Of a stretch of DNA of 64,000 bases, positions 55,647 through 64,000 are shown in pieces. The first letter of the stretch is position 1. Each line of letters starts with the position of its first letter. Below the pieces are notes generated by a model. That model was given only the letters and a program-made list of their open reading frames with translations. It did no database searches and had not been told where the DNA came from. A program made the position numbers and the translations under genes. The DNA comes from Shewanella decolorationis S12 (lineage in GTDB: Bacteria; Pseudomonadota; Gammaproteobacteria; Enterobacterales; Shewanellaceae), in the NCBI RefSeq assembly GCF_000485795.1, contig NZ_AXZL01000063.1:1-64000 (forward strand). The letters are read 5' to 3'.

Positions 55647-56483
55647 TTACTTTTCTTGCAAATGAATTTCTCGCACTGGGCAAGCCATTTCAATTCCCGC
55701 CTGTTTGAGGGCGTTATAAATTGCTAGGTTAATCTTATATTTATGCTGGAAGTAGTTTTGAGTTGGCACCCAGTAACGCACACCAACCTCAATACCGATG
55801 GCATTAAAACCATTAATACCAATATTTGGCGTAGTGTCCTGACTGACATTGGAGTTTTGGCTCAGCAGCTCAGTGATTAGGCTTATTGCCGCTTCTGGAT
55901 TGTTGTTATAACTCAGGTTAAATTGGGTTTCGACCAGCTTATTACTGAAGGAGTTATGCAATATCTCGCCGACAATATGCTTGTTGGGAATGCTAATTTG
56001 CTCGCCTTCCTCATTGGTTAAAATCGTCATCCCTAAATTAATCCGTGTGACGACACCGCTTTCACCTTTGATTTCGATGGTATTTCCGACTACAAAAGGC
56101 CGAGTCACAATAATAGTTACCCCAGCGGCATAGTTCGACAGCATGCCCTGTAAGGCTAAACCCGCGCCGAGGGAGGCTGCACCAATCGCGGCCACCATAG
56201 GGGTGACGCTAATGCCTATCTTGCCTAGGGCGATAATGGCCACCATGACAATGATCAGGATGCGGATCAGATTGCTGACAAAGTTACTGAGGGTGATGTC
56301 GATTTGGTGCTTTTCGCACTGCTTGGCCACTAAGCGCGAGACTTTGCTAGCGACCCACAGACCCAATAAAAAGACCAGCGCCGCACCGATTAACTGGAAA
56401 CTATAATTAACTAAAAATTCGGTAATAAGTTGGTAAACGCCCTGCAGTTGCTGCAATTCTTGATCAAGTCCTGGTGTTATCAT
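55647..56483 (-). CDS. MscS family mechanosensitive channel
   Basis: 278 residues with three membrane segments; the pore helix AAIGAASLGAGLALQGMLSNYAAGVTIIVTRPF (about 112-144) is rich in Gly/Ala as in MscS. The beta domain EIKGESGVVTRINLGMTILTNEEGEQISIPNKHI follows. Opens on membrane tension for osmotic protection. Length is near E. coli MscS (286). Confidence 0.95.
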   Translation of the reverse strand: MITPGLDQELQQLQGVYQLITEFLVNYSFQLIGAALVFLLGLWVASKVSRLVAKQCEKHQIDITLSNFVSNLIRILIIVMVAIIALGKIGISVTPMVAAIGAASLGAGLALQGMLSNYAAGVTIIVTRPFVVGNTIEIKGESGVVTRINLGMTILTNEEGEQISIPNKHIVGEILHNSFSNKLVETQFNLSYNNNPEAAISLITELLSQNSNVSQDTTPNIGINGFNAIGIEVGVRYWVPTQNYFQHKYKINLAIYNALKQAGIEMACPVREIHLQEK

Positions 56484-56650
56484 TATGATATCCTTGCAAT
56501 TAATTTTACTTCCCTAGTATAACGCACAATTGTGTTGAAAGGCGTATTTGTCATGCATTGTGAAGCGTATCATGTAATGGGGCGGATTAAATGAGCGGGT
56601 TGCGAGACTCGGGTATGCTATTGCCCGTATTAAAAATGGAGTAAGTGTTT

Positions 56651-57133
56651 ATGAGAAAGCTGTTGTTGTGCCTGTCCTTCCTTTTCACTCCCATGATGGC
56701 CTTAGCGGCGAGTTATGTTGCTGGTGATGCGATCAATCCTATTACTTTACAGGATCAAAACGAGCAAGTGGTCAGTGTGACCAACGAAACCAAAGTGCTA
56801 CTCTTTAGCCGCAGTATGAAAGGCGGCGATATTATTAAAGAAACGCTTACACCATTGGCGGGAGATAAGTTTCCGTCGCATTTAGTCTATGTGGCGGATA
56901 TCAGTGGTATGCCATCATTGATTGCTAAGTTTGTCGCTGTGCCGCAAATGCAGGAATTGCCCTTTGCCATTGGCTTGGACCGGGAAGGTGAGATCAGCCG
57001 CCTGTTACCCGATACTAAAGATATGGCAACAATGATTTTGCTCAATAACTTTAGTATTCAAGATATTGCCTACTTTGATTCGAGTGAAGCTCTAGGCCAA
57101 GCCTTAGCGAAACTAAACGAGTCGCAGCAATAA
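56651..57133 (+). CDS. Secreted thioredoxin-fold-like protein without active cysteines
   Basis: 160 residues. Signal peptide (about 1-18, ending ALAAS). The mature part has NPITLQDQNEQVVSVTNETKVLLFSRSMKGGDIIKETL, reminiscent of the YtfJ/thioredoxin-like group; no CxxC is present, so it is probably not a disulfide enzyme. The start is ATG 56651, 9 bases after GGAG; GTG 56645 also fits. Single gene. Confidence 0.72.
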   Translation: MRKLLLCLSFLFTPMMALAASYVAGDAINPITLQDQNEQVVSVTNETKVLLFSRSMKGGDIIKETLTPLAGDKFPSHLVYVADISGMPSLIAKFVAVPQMQELPFAIGLDREGEISRLLPDTKDMATMILLNNFSIQDIAYFDSSEALGQALAKLNESQQ

Positions 57134-57544
57134 TATTTATGCTGTTAAAGTTGGGGAGGCTTACTCCTCAACTCTGTTATTCGTTCTTTAGCTGTATGAC
57201 TTTGGGTTTGCTAAGATTGGGTTGAACTCTTCAATCGGGCGTCAAGTTTTACTTCTTTTTTCCGCTCGGTTAATCCTTAGCTGTATAAGCTTGGATTGAC
57301 GTCGCAAAAAATTCATTTTTCCTGACTTAAAAACGTCAACATTCCCTGTTGTGCTCTTATGCATAATTATCTGTTTTTATGATCATTTTTGATCTTCGGT
57401 ATCGCCTTAAAATTTCAAAGAATAAAAAGTTAGTTATTAAGCATAAAAATTCGTTGCGTTAAATAAAAAAATAGCGTTTACTGCGCACGTTTTTACGACA
57501 CATAGTGACTTTTTACCATCTGACCCAAAGGAGACTCTGGCCCA
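57134..57544. other. Intergenic region upstream of the decarboxylase gene
   Basis: 411 bases. A GGGGAG-GCTTA-CTCCTC type hairpin near 57149-57171 may end the upstream gene. The rest is AT-rich and contains the decarboxylase leader, with AAGGAG at about 57528. A TTAGCTGTAT string occurs twice (57187, 57278). No gene was recognised. Confidence 0.4.
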
Positions 57545-58720
57545 ATGAGCCAATTTCAATCTATTGATGTTGCTGACTATTATGATGCTGAAACCTTCAA
57601 ACGTATTGAAGAGTTTGCCAAAGATAAAGCGACCCCGTTCGTGGTGATTGATACCAGTATCATTGCGAAACAATACGATGACATGGTTAATAGTTTTCCT
57701 TATGCCGATGTTTATTATGCAGTTAAGGCAAACCCTGCGGCTGAGATCCTGACGTTACTCAAAGACAAAGGGTCAAACTTTGATATTGCCTCGATTTATG
57801 AGCTAGATATGGTCACTAACGTGGGTGTAACACCTGACCGTGTGAGCTATGGCAACACCATCAAAAAGCGTCAAGATGTGCGTGCGTTTTATGAGCGTGG
57901 CGTGCGTATGTATGCATCGGATTCAGAAGCCGACTTACGCATGATCGCCGAAGAAGCGCCAGGTTCACGCATCTATGTGCGTATCCTGACTGAAGGTACA
58001 GACACCGCCGATTGGCCACTGTCCCGTAAGTTTGGTTGCCAAAATGAGATGGCTTATGAGCTGTTAGTTCTGGCGAAGGAATTAGGCTTAGAGCCCTTTG
58101 GTATTTCATTCCACGTGGGTTCACAGCAACGTGATATCGGTGCTTGGGATTCGGCGATTGGTAAAGTGAAGAGCATCTTCGATCGTCTGCGCGATGAGCA
58201 CAATATCGTCCTGAAGATGATCAACATGGGTGGCGGCTTTCCTGCTAACTATATCGACAAAACCAATCAACTCGGTGTGTATGCTGAACAAATCACCCAC
58301 TTCCTGAAGGAAGATTTTGGGGACGATTTGCCACAGATCATTCTCGAGCCAGGTCGCTCGTTGATCTCTAACGCAGGGGTGCTGGTGTCTGAGGTGGTGT
58401 TGATCAGTAAGAAATCCTACACCGCATTAGAGCGTTGGGTATTTACCGATGTGGGTAAGTTCTCTGGTTTAATCGAAACCATGGATGAGGCGATCAAATT
58501 CCCAATCTTCACTCACAAACAAGGTGAATTGGATAAATGTGTTATCGCTGGCCCAACCTGCGACAGCGCCGACATTATGTATGAGCACTACAGCTATGGT
58601 TTACCCAATGACCTAGCGATTGGAGACCGTATGTACTGGTTAACCGCTGGTGCTTACACCACCACTTATTCTGCGGTGTGCTTTAATGGTTTCCCACCCC
58701 TGAAGGATTACTATCTGTAA
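57545..58720 (+). CDS. Type III PLP-dependent ornithine/lysine decarboxylase
   Basis: 391 residues with the alanine-racemase fold: Lys61 in YYAVKANPAAEI binds PLP; FHVGSQQ, NMGGGFPA, EPGRSLIS and AGPTCDSADI (active-site Cys) are intact. Makes putrescine or cadaverine, feeding polyamine pools. Substrate choice cannot be called from sequence; dual lysine/ornithine activity is common in this group. AAGGAG precedes the ATG. Single gene with its own terminator. Confidence 0.9.
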   Translation: MSQFQSIDVADYYDAETFKRIEEFAKDKATPFVVIDTSIIAKQYDDMVNSFPYADVYYAVKANPAAEILTLLKDKGSNFDIASIYELDMVTNVGVTPDRVSYGNTIKKRQDVRAFYERGVRMYASDSEADLRMIAEEAPGSRIYVRILTEGTDTADWPLSRKFGCQNEMAYELLVLAKELGLEPFGISFHVGSQQRDIGAWDSAIGKVKSIFDRLRDEHNIVLKMINMGGGFPANYIDKTNQLGVYAEQITHFLKEDFGDDLPQIILEPGRSLISNAGVLVSEVVLISKKSYTALERWVFTDVGKFSGLIETMDEAIKFPIFTHKQGELDKCVIAGPTCDSADIMYEHYSYGLPNDLAIGDRMYWLTAGAYTTTYSAVCFNGFPPLKDYYL

Positions 58721-58738
58721 TCTTGACCGCAAGGCAAC

Positions 58739-58768
58739 AAAAAGGGCGCTCAGGCGCCCTTCGTTTTT
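58739..58768. terminator. Decarboxylase gene terminator
   Basis: AAGGGCGC-TCAG-GCGCCCTT stem with TTTTT on the plus strand and AAAAA on the other side, so it can also serve the YdcH-like gene. Confidence 0.88.
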
Positions 58769-58782
58769 CCGCGATGAAAAGC

Positions 58783-58995
58783 TTAGCTGTGGGATTTGAG
58801 AATTTGATAGATCTCTTCTTTTAAATGCAGTTTTTTGCTTTTGAGTTCTTTCACCGTGGGGTTGAAATCACTACCGACGCGTTTTTCCAGTTGTTTGATT
58901 TCCTCATCTAATTGATTGTGCTCGTTGAATTTACGTTGGAAATGAGCATCTTGAGTCTTTAACGTGCTAATCAGATCTCGATATTCTGGAAACAT
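58783..58995 (-). CDS. YdcH/DUF465 family small coiled-coil protein
   Basis: 70 residues, entirely helical, with heptads and many Lys/Glu: FQRKFNEHNQLDEEIKQLEK and LKSKKLHLKEEIYQIL. Matches the DUF465 group. Function not established. Confidence 0.85.
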   Translation of the reverse strand: MFPEYRDLISTLKTQDAHFQRKFNEHNQLDEEIKQLEKRVGSDFNPTVKELKSKKLHLKEEIYQILKSHS

Positions 58996-59407
58996 TGGCG
59001 TTCTCCTTGTCGTCTTTTATCATGCTTTGGTTTCGTCTTAACCCTAACCCTAGGCACGATGATGAAACGTGATATGGATCAATATTTGTCCTTCTACAGA
59101 TTAATACTAAAGGGTGATTTCAGCAAACTAGCTATAAATCAATAACCTATATCTTTTATATTGCTGGGTGTGGCGAGTGTGTCTGATCTGGCTCACACTT
59201 ACATCCACGAAATTGATACAAGCCGACAGAAGCATCACAGATTTGCTATCTTTGTGATCAGGCTGTAATAGATTTGGTAATTACATTACGAATGAACAAT
59301 TCTTCTTGCCGATAATTCTGTGATCAAGTTAACCTTCACCGCTTCGATACTAGGTTAAAGTCGATTATATAAGAATTTTACTATCAAAAATGAAAGGGGT
59401 TTTCACG
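58996..59407. other. Long upstream region of udp
   Basis: 412 bases between the YdcH-like gene and udp. It contains a good CRP-like site (59068-59083) and two weaker TGTGATCA halves near 59252 and 59321. No gene was recognised. Confidence 0.45.
59068..59083. promoter_or_regulatory. Candidate CRP site upstream of udp
   Basis: CGTGATATGGATCAAT fits GTGA-N6-TCA(A/C). udp is CRP/CytR-regulated in E. coli. It lies ~325 bases before the start; weaker TGTGATCA sites are nearer. Confidence 0.4.
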
Positions 59408-60166
59408 ATGGCTGATGTATTTCATTTAGGTTTGACCAAAGCGATGCTCGATGGCGCAACTTTGGCGATTGTGCCTGGCGACCCAGAGCGCGTAAAACGT
59501 ATTGCTGAATTAATGGACAATGCCACATTCCTCGCAAGTCACCGCGAGTACACCAGCTACTTAGCGTATGCTGACGGTAAGCCTGTGGTGATTTGCTCTA
59601 CCGGTATCGGTGGTCCATCAACGTCAATTGCAGTTGAAGAGTTAGCGCAATTAGGCGTGAATACCTTCCTGCGTGTTGGTACCACAGGTGCGATTCAACC
59701 CCATGTGAATGTAGGTGATGTGATTGTGACTCAAGCGTCAGTGCGTTTAGATGGCGCGAGCTTACATTTTGCCCCTATGGAGTTCCCTGCGGTTGCTAAC
59801 TTCGAATGTACCACAGCGATGGTTGCTGCGTGCCGCGATGCGGGCGTAGAACCTCATATCGGTGTTACCGCATCTTCAGATACCTTCTACCCAGGTCAAG
59901 AGCGTTATGACACTGTGACTGGCCGTGTGACCCGTCGTTTCGCTGGCTCAATGAAAGAGTGGCAGGATATGGGCGTGCTGAACTATGAAATGGAATCAGC
60001 GACCTTATTCACTATGTGTGCGACTCAAGGTTGGCGTGCGGCGTGTGTGGCTGGCGTTATCGTTAACCGCACTCAACAGGAAATCCCGAACGAAGCAACA
60101 ATGAAGCAAACTGAAGTCAGTGCGGTTTCTATTGTCGTGGCTGCAGCTAAGAAGCTACTGGCTTAA
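59408..60166 (+). CDS. udp: Uridine phosphorylase
   Basis: 252 residues from [11 protein letters not shown] (E. coli 253). Motifs: [56 protein letters not shown] (ribose/uracil binding). Splits uridine with phosphate for salvage. I chose ATG 59408 over the in-frame one 18 bases upstream; AAGGGG is correctly placed before it. Convergent with a Tsx-like nucleoside channel. Confidence 0.97.
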   Translation: MADVFHLGLTKAMLDGATLAIVPGDPERVKRIAELMDNATFLASHREYTSYLAYADGKPVVICSTGIGGPSTSIAVEELAQLGVNTFLRVGTTGAIQPHVNVGDVIVTQASVRLDGASLHFAPMEFPAVANFECTTAMVAACRDAGVEPHIGVTASSDTFYPGQERYDTVTGRVTRRFAGSMKEWQDMGVLNYEMESATLFTMCATQGWRAACVAGVIVNRTQQEIPNEATMKQTEVSAVSIVVAAAKKLLA

Positions 60167-60208
60167 TTTAGCTAAACACTCCCCTGCAAAGTGAGTGATT
60201 TGAATAAT

Positions 60209-60236
60209 AAAAAAGGTGCCTAGGCACCTTTTTTAT
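60209..60236. terminator. udp / tsx bidirectional terminator
   Basis: AAAAGGTGCC-TA-GGCACCTTTT with A and T runs on both sides, between the two convergent stop codons. Confidence 0.9.
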
Positions 60237-60272
60237 TGGCTATATCCGCTAAGGCGGACAGTATCACTTAGA

Positions 60273-61025
60273 TTAGAAGTGGTACTGAGCAATCACGGAA
60301 TAGGTGTCTTGGTCGACCCCTTTTACACCGTATTTATTGGTCCACAGATCGTACTCGATACCGACAAGCAATTTATTTGCCTTATGGTCACCAAATAGGC
60401 TCTTACCTAAATCGTATTTAAGCTGAGGGTTAAAGTGGAAGTTTTCTTCATAACCACTGTTGTCCGTTGCAAATACCCAATCGATAAAGCCATCAAGAAC
60501 TATGTTGGCTGACCCAACTGGAATATCGATTCTGAAGACTGGTGTAAATTGCCAACCATCACTGATATTACCTGAGCTCATCGCATCGCGGCGATAGGTG
60601 TTAAAGTTAAGGTAGGTAAAGTAAGGTACGGCAACATCGACCCCTAAGCCATAGAGCAGGCTATGAACAGGGCCTTCACCTTCTTCATAGGTGAGGGCTA
60701 ATGAAAGATCGGTAATAGGGCCGAAGGCAATCTTTTCGCCGAGGATTTTGCTTGCGCTAAAGCGAGGTGAAATCTCTCCGTAGGTGGTGCTATCCATGCC
60801 CGTGTGGTCGCCTTTGAAATAGATAAAATCTTGGAAGGCAAACCAATCACCGTATTTCCATGCACCAGCGGTTTCGAGTGTGACTGTTGTTTGCTTGTCC
60901 GAAGGAGCCAAGTCGTAGTCTTCGCCATAAAGGGCGGTTGCACTGAAATCCCACCACTGTACTAAGTCACCAGCAAATGCTTGAGGTGTAAGCATTAATG
61001 CTAGACATAGGCATGTCTTTTTCAT
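60273..61025 (-). CDS. Tsx/OmpK-type nucleoside outer-membrane channel
   Basis: 250 residues. Signal peptide (1-18, ending AFA). Mature protein is a small beta-barrel: LVQWWDFSATALYGEDYDL, DWFAFQDFIYFKGDH, HSLLYGLGVDVAVPYFTYLNFNTYRRDA, and ends with the aromatic YSVIAQYHF. This is the nucleoside-specific channel family. Partner of the facing udp gene in nucleoside uptake and salvage. Confidence 0.9.
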   Translation of the reverse strand: MKKTCLCLALMLTPQAFAGDLVQWWDFSATALYGEDYDLAPSDKQTTVTLETAGAWKYGDWFAFQDFIYFKGDHTGMDSTTYGEISPRFSASKILGEKIAFGPITDLSLALTYEEGEGPVHSLLYGLGVDVAVPYFTYLNFNTYRRDAMSSGNISDGWQFTPVFRIDIPVGSANIVLDGFIDWVFATDNSGYEENFHFNPQLKYDLGKSLFGDHKANKLLVGIEYDLWTNKYGVKGVDQDTYSVIAQYHF

Positions 61026-61511
61026 TGTTATTTCCTATTGTAGGGGTAGAGGTTAATAAGGTTGTACTCAGTTCCTGCTCTGAAGGCTAAACCCTTAAGC
61101 GGCTAACATTTTGCAGCTTGTATCGGCGCTAACAGAGGGCTAGGTAAAAAGTGCGGGCAATATATGCAAAAATTTACAATTATTCAAAGTTTTTTATCGA
61201 ATGTTGTTGTGAAAATCACATAATCAAATTGTGGATTTTATGATGTTTAATTTATTGATTTTTAGTGTTTATTTTGTGGTTCAACACATCGATGATGATA
61301 TTTTGAGCTAACTTTTTGAATTGATTGTGCTTAATTTTAGAACAACTTAAGTCAGCTTTTGGTGCCGAGTAAATTCACTCCCTGATTATCCTCGGTGAAT
61401 TGTCTTGCCGTGCTTTTTAAATCGGCGTATAAATTTATGACATATTATGTCGCATATCTGTCACTCTGCTGCTATAGTGCTGCACAGGATGCTCTCATTT
61501 CAGGGGGGAAT
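61026..61511. other. Intergenic region, tsx-like / nfeD-like divergent
   Basis: 486 bases, AT-rich. A palindrome GACATA-T-TATGTC lies at 61439-61451 before the NfeD gene. The GTGAAAATCAC string near 61209 is close to a CRP half-site pair but with wrong spacing. No gene was recognised. Confidence 0.4.
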
Positions 61512-61982
61512 ATGGAGTTTTCGAATCTGATTTTAGTCTGGTCTATTATCGGGATTATCTTGATGCTAGCCGAACTGGTGATACCTGGTGGTATTGTCGT
61601 GCTACTCGGCGCTGCCTGCTTAGTGGTGGCTGGCGCCTTAGGGATTGGCCTAGTGGAAGGTGTGGTGCAGAGCCTGACACTGTGGTTTATTTCCGCCATC
61701 GTCTTATTACTCGCCTTTCGGCAAGTCACTCAAAAATTGGTTGGTGGAGACTCCCATGTGGATAACACCGATGAAGAACTTGATATCTACAATCAAATCG
61801 CCCGTGTGAAACAAACCATAGGTCCAGGACAAACGACGGGAAGAGTCGAGTTCCAAGGGAGCGAATGGCCCGCATTGGGGGATGGTAGTATCATTGCTGC
61901 GGGCTCTGTGGTCAGGATTATCTGCCGTGAAAACATTGCCCTAGTGGTTGAGCCTGTTGATCAGGCAACGTCTCAAAACTAA
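61512..61982 (+). CDS. NfeD-family membrane protein (short form)
   Basis: 156 residues from MEFSNLILVW (GGGGGGAA upstream; the extra 39 codons of the open frame are not conserved). Two or three membrane segments (about 5-75) and a soluble OB-like domain (about 90-150: ARVKQTIGPGQTTGRVEFQGSEWPALGDGSIIAAGSVVRIICRENIALVVEP). This lacks the ClpP-like protease half, the 'NfeD1b' type found beside SPFH proteins. It is followed by two SPFH genes. Confidence 0.9.
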   Translation: MEFSNLILVWSIIGIILMLAELVIPGGIVVLLGAACLVVAGALGIGLVEGVVQSLTLWFISAIVLLLAFRQVTQKLVGGDSHVDNTDEELDIYNQIARVKQTIGPGQTTGRVEFQGSEWPALGDGSIIAAGSVVRIICRENIALVVEPVDQATSQN

Positions 61983-61993
61983 AGGATGAGTCT

Positions 61994-62929
61994 ATGTTTG
62001 TGTTTACCTTAGTCATTTTATTTGTCTTGTTTATTCTCTATAAGCTGATGCTGATAGTGCCGATGCGTGAGGTGCATGTCATTGAGCGTTTAGGGAAATT
62101 TCGCACTGTGCTACAACCGGGATTCCATTTCTTAATCCCTTTTTTCGATCGCGTCGCATACAAACACGATACCCGTGAGCAAGTGCTCGACGTGCCGCCA
62201 CAAAGCTGTATCTCAAAGGACAACACTCAGCTTGAAGTGGACGGTTTAGTGTATCTCAAGGTTATGGATGGAAAACTAGCGAGCTACGGTATTGAAAACT
62301 ATCGTAAAGCTGCCGTGAATCTGGCACAAACCACTATGCGTTCTGAAATCGGTAAGCTGACACTCAGTGAGACCTTTTCCGAGCGTGACCGCTTAAATGA
62401 ATCCATAGTGCGCGAGATTGATAAGGCGTCAGAGCCTTGGGGTATCAAAGTCTTACGTTATGAGATCCGTAATATCACCCCATCGCGCCATGTGATCCAT
62501 ACCCTTGAAAAACAAATGGAAGCCGAGCGTCGTAAGCGCGCCGAAATCACCCTAGCCAATGCCGAAAAGGCCGCAATGATCAATATGTCAGAGGGTGAAC
62601 GCCAAGAGGCGATTAACATTTCTGAAGGCCAAAAACAGAAACGTATCAACGAAGCTAAAGGTACGGGGCAAGAAATTGCCATTATCGCTAAGGCCAAGTC
62701 CGAAGGCATGGCGATGATTTCCCAAGCATTAGCGGTTAATGGCGGTAACGATGCGATGAATATGCTGTTAAAAGAGCAGTTTATTGCTCAGGTCGGTAAG
62801 ATCCTCAACGATTCGCAAGTGTCGGTTGTCCCCGCAGAAATGGCAAAACTCGAAGGATTCTTCGAAGGAATGGAACAAGTCACCCAAACAGTGGGTGGCC
62901 ATAATGCAACTAGCAAAGGAGCACGCTAA
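61994..62929 (+). CDS. SPFH/Band 7 (stomatin-like) protein, first copy
   Basis: 311 residues. N-terminal membrane anchor (1-20), SPFH domain (about 22-200: REVHVIERLGKFRTVLQPGFHFLIPFFDRVAYKHDTREQVLDVPPQSCISKDNTQLEVDG), then a coiled-coil C-terminal part with repeated EG-rich heptads (EKAAMINMSEGERQEAINISEGQKQKRINEAKG). It forms membrane scaffolds with NfeD. Its stop overlaps the second copy's start by 1 base. Confidence 0.93.
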   Translation: MFVFTLVILFVLFILYKLMLIVPMREVHVIERLGKFRTVLQPGFHFLIPFFDRVAYKHDTREQVLDVPPQSCISKDNTQLEVDGLVYLKVMDGKLASYGIENYRKAAVNLAQTTMRSEIGKLTLSETFSERDRLNESIVREIDKASEPWGIKVLRYEIRNITPSRHVIHTLEKQMEAERRKRAEITLANAEKAAMINMSEGERQEAINISEGQKQKRINEAKGTGQEIAIIAKAKSEGMAMISQALAVNGGNDAMNMLLKEQFIAQVGKILNDSQVSVVPAEMAKLEGFFEGMEQVTQTVGGHNATSKGAR

Positions 62930-63861
62930 TGGAAATCCCATTGAATACTGATGTCGCGGTAATGGTTATTTGGGGACTGATTTTCGCCATATTTGTGATT
63001 AAGCTGTTCCAATCCATCCGCTTAGTTCCGACTAAATCCGCTTACATTGTTGAGCGTTTGGGTAAGTACCACTCGACGCTAGATGCGGGTTTCCACACTT
63101 TAATTCCTTTTGTCGATAAAGTGGCTTATATCCATGACTTAAAAGAGGAAACGATCGACGTACCACCACAGGAGTGTTTCTCAAGTGACGAAGTGAATGT
63201 GGAGGTCGACGGAGTGATTTATATCTCTGTTACCGATCCTGTGAAGGCAAGCTATGGCATCACAGACTATCGCTATGCGGCAATTCAACTGGCGCAGACC
63301 ACCACGCGCTCAGTGATTGGCACCTTAGACCTCGACCGCACTTTCGAAGAGAGGGATGTGATTTCGGCTAAGGTAGTGGAAGTGCTCGACCAAGCGGGCG
63401 CCATGTGGGGTATTCGCGTACACCGCTATGAGATTAAGAACATCACGCCGCCCGAGACAGTGAAAAACGCCATGGAAATGCAAGTGAATGCCGAGCGTGA
63501 GCGCCGTGCATTACTGGCAAAGAGTGAAGGTGATAAGCAGAGTAAGATCAATCGCTCCGAAGGGATTAAAGCGGAAACCGTAAACCGCTCTGAAGGTGAA
63601 ATGCAGCGCCGTATCAACGAGGCCGAAGGTAAAGCGGAGGAGATTTTAACCCTGTCGCGAGCTACTGCAGAATCGATTGAGCGTTTAGCAGCGGTGATTG
63701 CGGCGCCAGGCGGCCATAATGCACTGCGTATGCAGCTTGGTGAGCAGTACTTCAAGCAGCTCGATGGCTTAAGCCAGAAGTCCAGCCGTGTGGTGCTGCC
63801 CGGTAATATGGTCGATTTTGATTACTGGATGAATAGCATTGGCTTAAAAGAGAAAGCTTAA
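62929..63861 (+). CDS. SPFH/Band 7 (stomatin-like) protein, second copy
   Basis: 310 residues, same architecture as the previous gene: membrane anchor (about 8-28), SPFH core (KSAYIVERLGKYHSTLDAGFHTLIPFVDKVAYIHDLKEETIDVPPQECFSSDEVNVEVDG) and coiled-coil tail (KSEGDKQSKINRSEGIKAETVNRSEGEMQRRINEAEGKAEEI). Likely forms hetero-oligomers with its neighbour. Last gene of the operon. Confidence 0.93.
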   Translation: MEIPLNTDVAVMVIWGLIFAIFVIKLFQSIRLVPTKSAYIVERLGKYHSTLDAGFHTLIPFVDKVAYIHDLKEETIDVPPQECFSSDEVNVEVDGVIYISVTDPVKASYGITDYRYAAIQLAQTTTRSVIGTLDLDRTFEERDVISAKVVEVLDQAGAMWGIRVHRYEIKNITPPETVKNAMEMQVNAERERRALLAKSEGDKQSKINRSEGIKAETVNRSEGEMQRRINEAEGKAEEILTLSRATAESIERLAAVIAAPGGHNALRMQLGEQYFKQLDGLSQKSSRVVLPGNMVDFDYWMNSIGLKEKA

Positions 63862-63914
63862 TGCGCATTCACCATGTTGCGGCTTAAATATTCATCGGTT
63901 TAAGCCCCATAAAC

Positions 63915-63951
63915 CTAAGGCCAAATAGTGATATTTGGCCTTATTTTTTTG
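63915..63951 (+). terminator. Terminator of the NfeD/SPFH operon
   Basis: AAGGCCAAATA-GTGA-TATTTGGCCTT stem and a run of T, 56 bases past the second SPFH stop. Confidence 0.92.
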
Positions 63952-64000
63952 TGGTTTAGCATGGGATTTATGATAAGAAAGCAGGTTAAAAATATTAGTT

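Noticed and set aside
57437..57673. 78-residue leftward frame at the decarboxylase start
   Set aside because: It is the opposite-strand shadow of the decarboxylase gene, with no ribosome binding site or conserved pattern.

Overview
The window looks like a chromosomal segment of a Shewanella species, close to the S. oneidensis group. The evidence is the ubiE-ubiJ-ubiB-tatABC-tatD-hemB order beside a 5S rRNA gene, an octaheme tetrathionate-reductase-type cytochrome with its own outer-membrane barrel and monoheme cytochrome, a TtrSR-like sensor pair, hslVU under a near-perfect heat-shock promoter, and many gammaproteobacterial signatures. Apart from the 5S tail and about eleven gaps of over 300 bases, the segment is densely coding.

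Layout. 1-76: 3' end of 5S rRNA and the rRNA operon terminator. 251-9051: a long leftward block, read from ubiE to hemB, with ubiquinone synthesis (ubiE, ubiJ, ubiB), the Tat translocon (tatA, tatB, tatC), a small secreted protein, tatD, a membrane diguanylate cyclase and a zinc-cysteine-free hemB. 9294-18070: housekeeping and single genes (ureohydrolase, rraA, a YgjV-like membrane protein, PAP2 phosphatase, glycosyltransferase, alpha/beta hydrolase, TonB-C protein, DedA, Mn pyrophosphatase, YhcH). 18198-24152: TonB-dependent receptor, patatin-like lipase, LON-domain protein, RluA-type pseudouridine synthase. 24154-29448: PhoD-like phosphatase, then a rightward run of an RmlD-like reductase and a RegB/RegA-type two-component pair. 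29525-31839: an SDR and an iron-sulfur (6-4)-type photolyase.

31840-34539 is the clearest accessory region. It holds one AT-rich gene for a NACHT-type STAND NTPase. Structured intergenic repeats flank it and share a perfect 21-bp inverted repeat. It resembles a single-gene anti-phage insertion and is the best candidate here for an undescribed system.

34540-40638: DUF4375 protein, DUF971 protein, hslVU, an orphan type IV pilin-like protein and small genes. 40030-42652: a divergent FixJ-type regulator and a PhnD-domain sensor kinase (TtrRS-like). 42723-46526: LysR regulator divergent from an operon of ene-reductase, SnoaL-like protein and Tat-exported polysaccharide deacetylase. 46587-51701: molybdate/sulfate-type permease and the octaheme cytochrome operon. 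A GAGGT(A/G)TATCAC motif occurs both upstream of that operon and between the two sensor genes, which suggests (inference) that the sensor controls the operon. 52195-57133: SDR/LysR divergent pair, Sel1-repeat protein, MscS channel and a small thioredoxin-like protein. 57545-61025: ornithine/lysine decarboxylase, YdcH-like protein, uridine phosphorylase facing a Tsx-type nucleoside channel. 61512-63861: an NfeD protein and two tandem SPFH (stomatin-like) proteins ending in a strong terminator.

All functions are assigned by reading motifs and recalling families; no searches were run.
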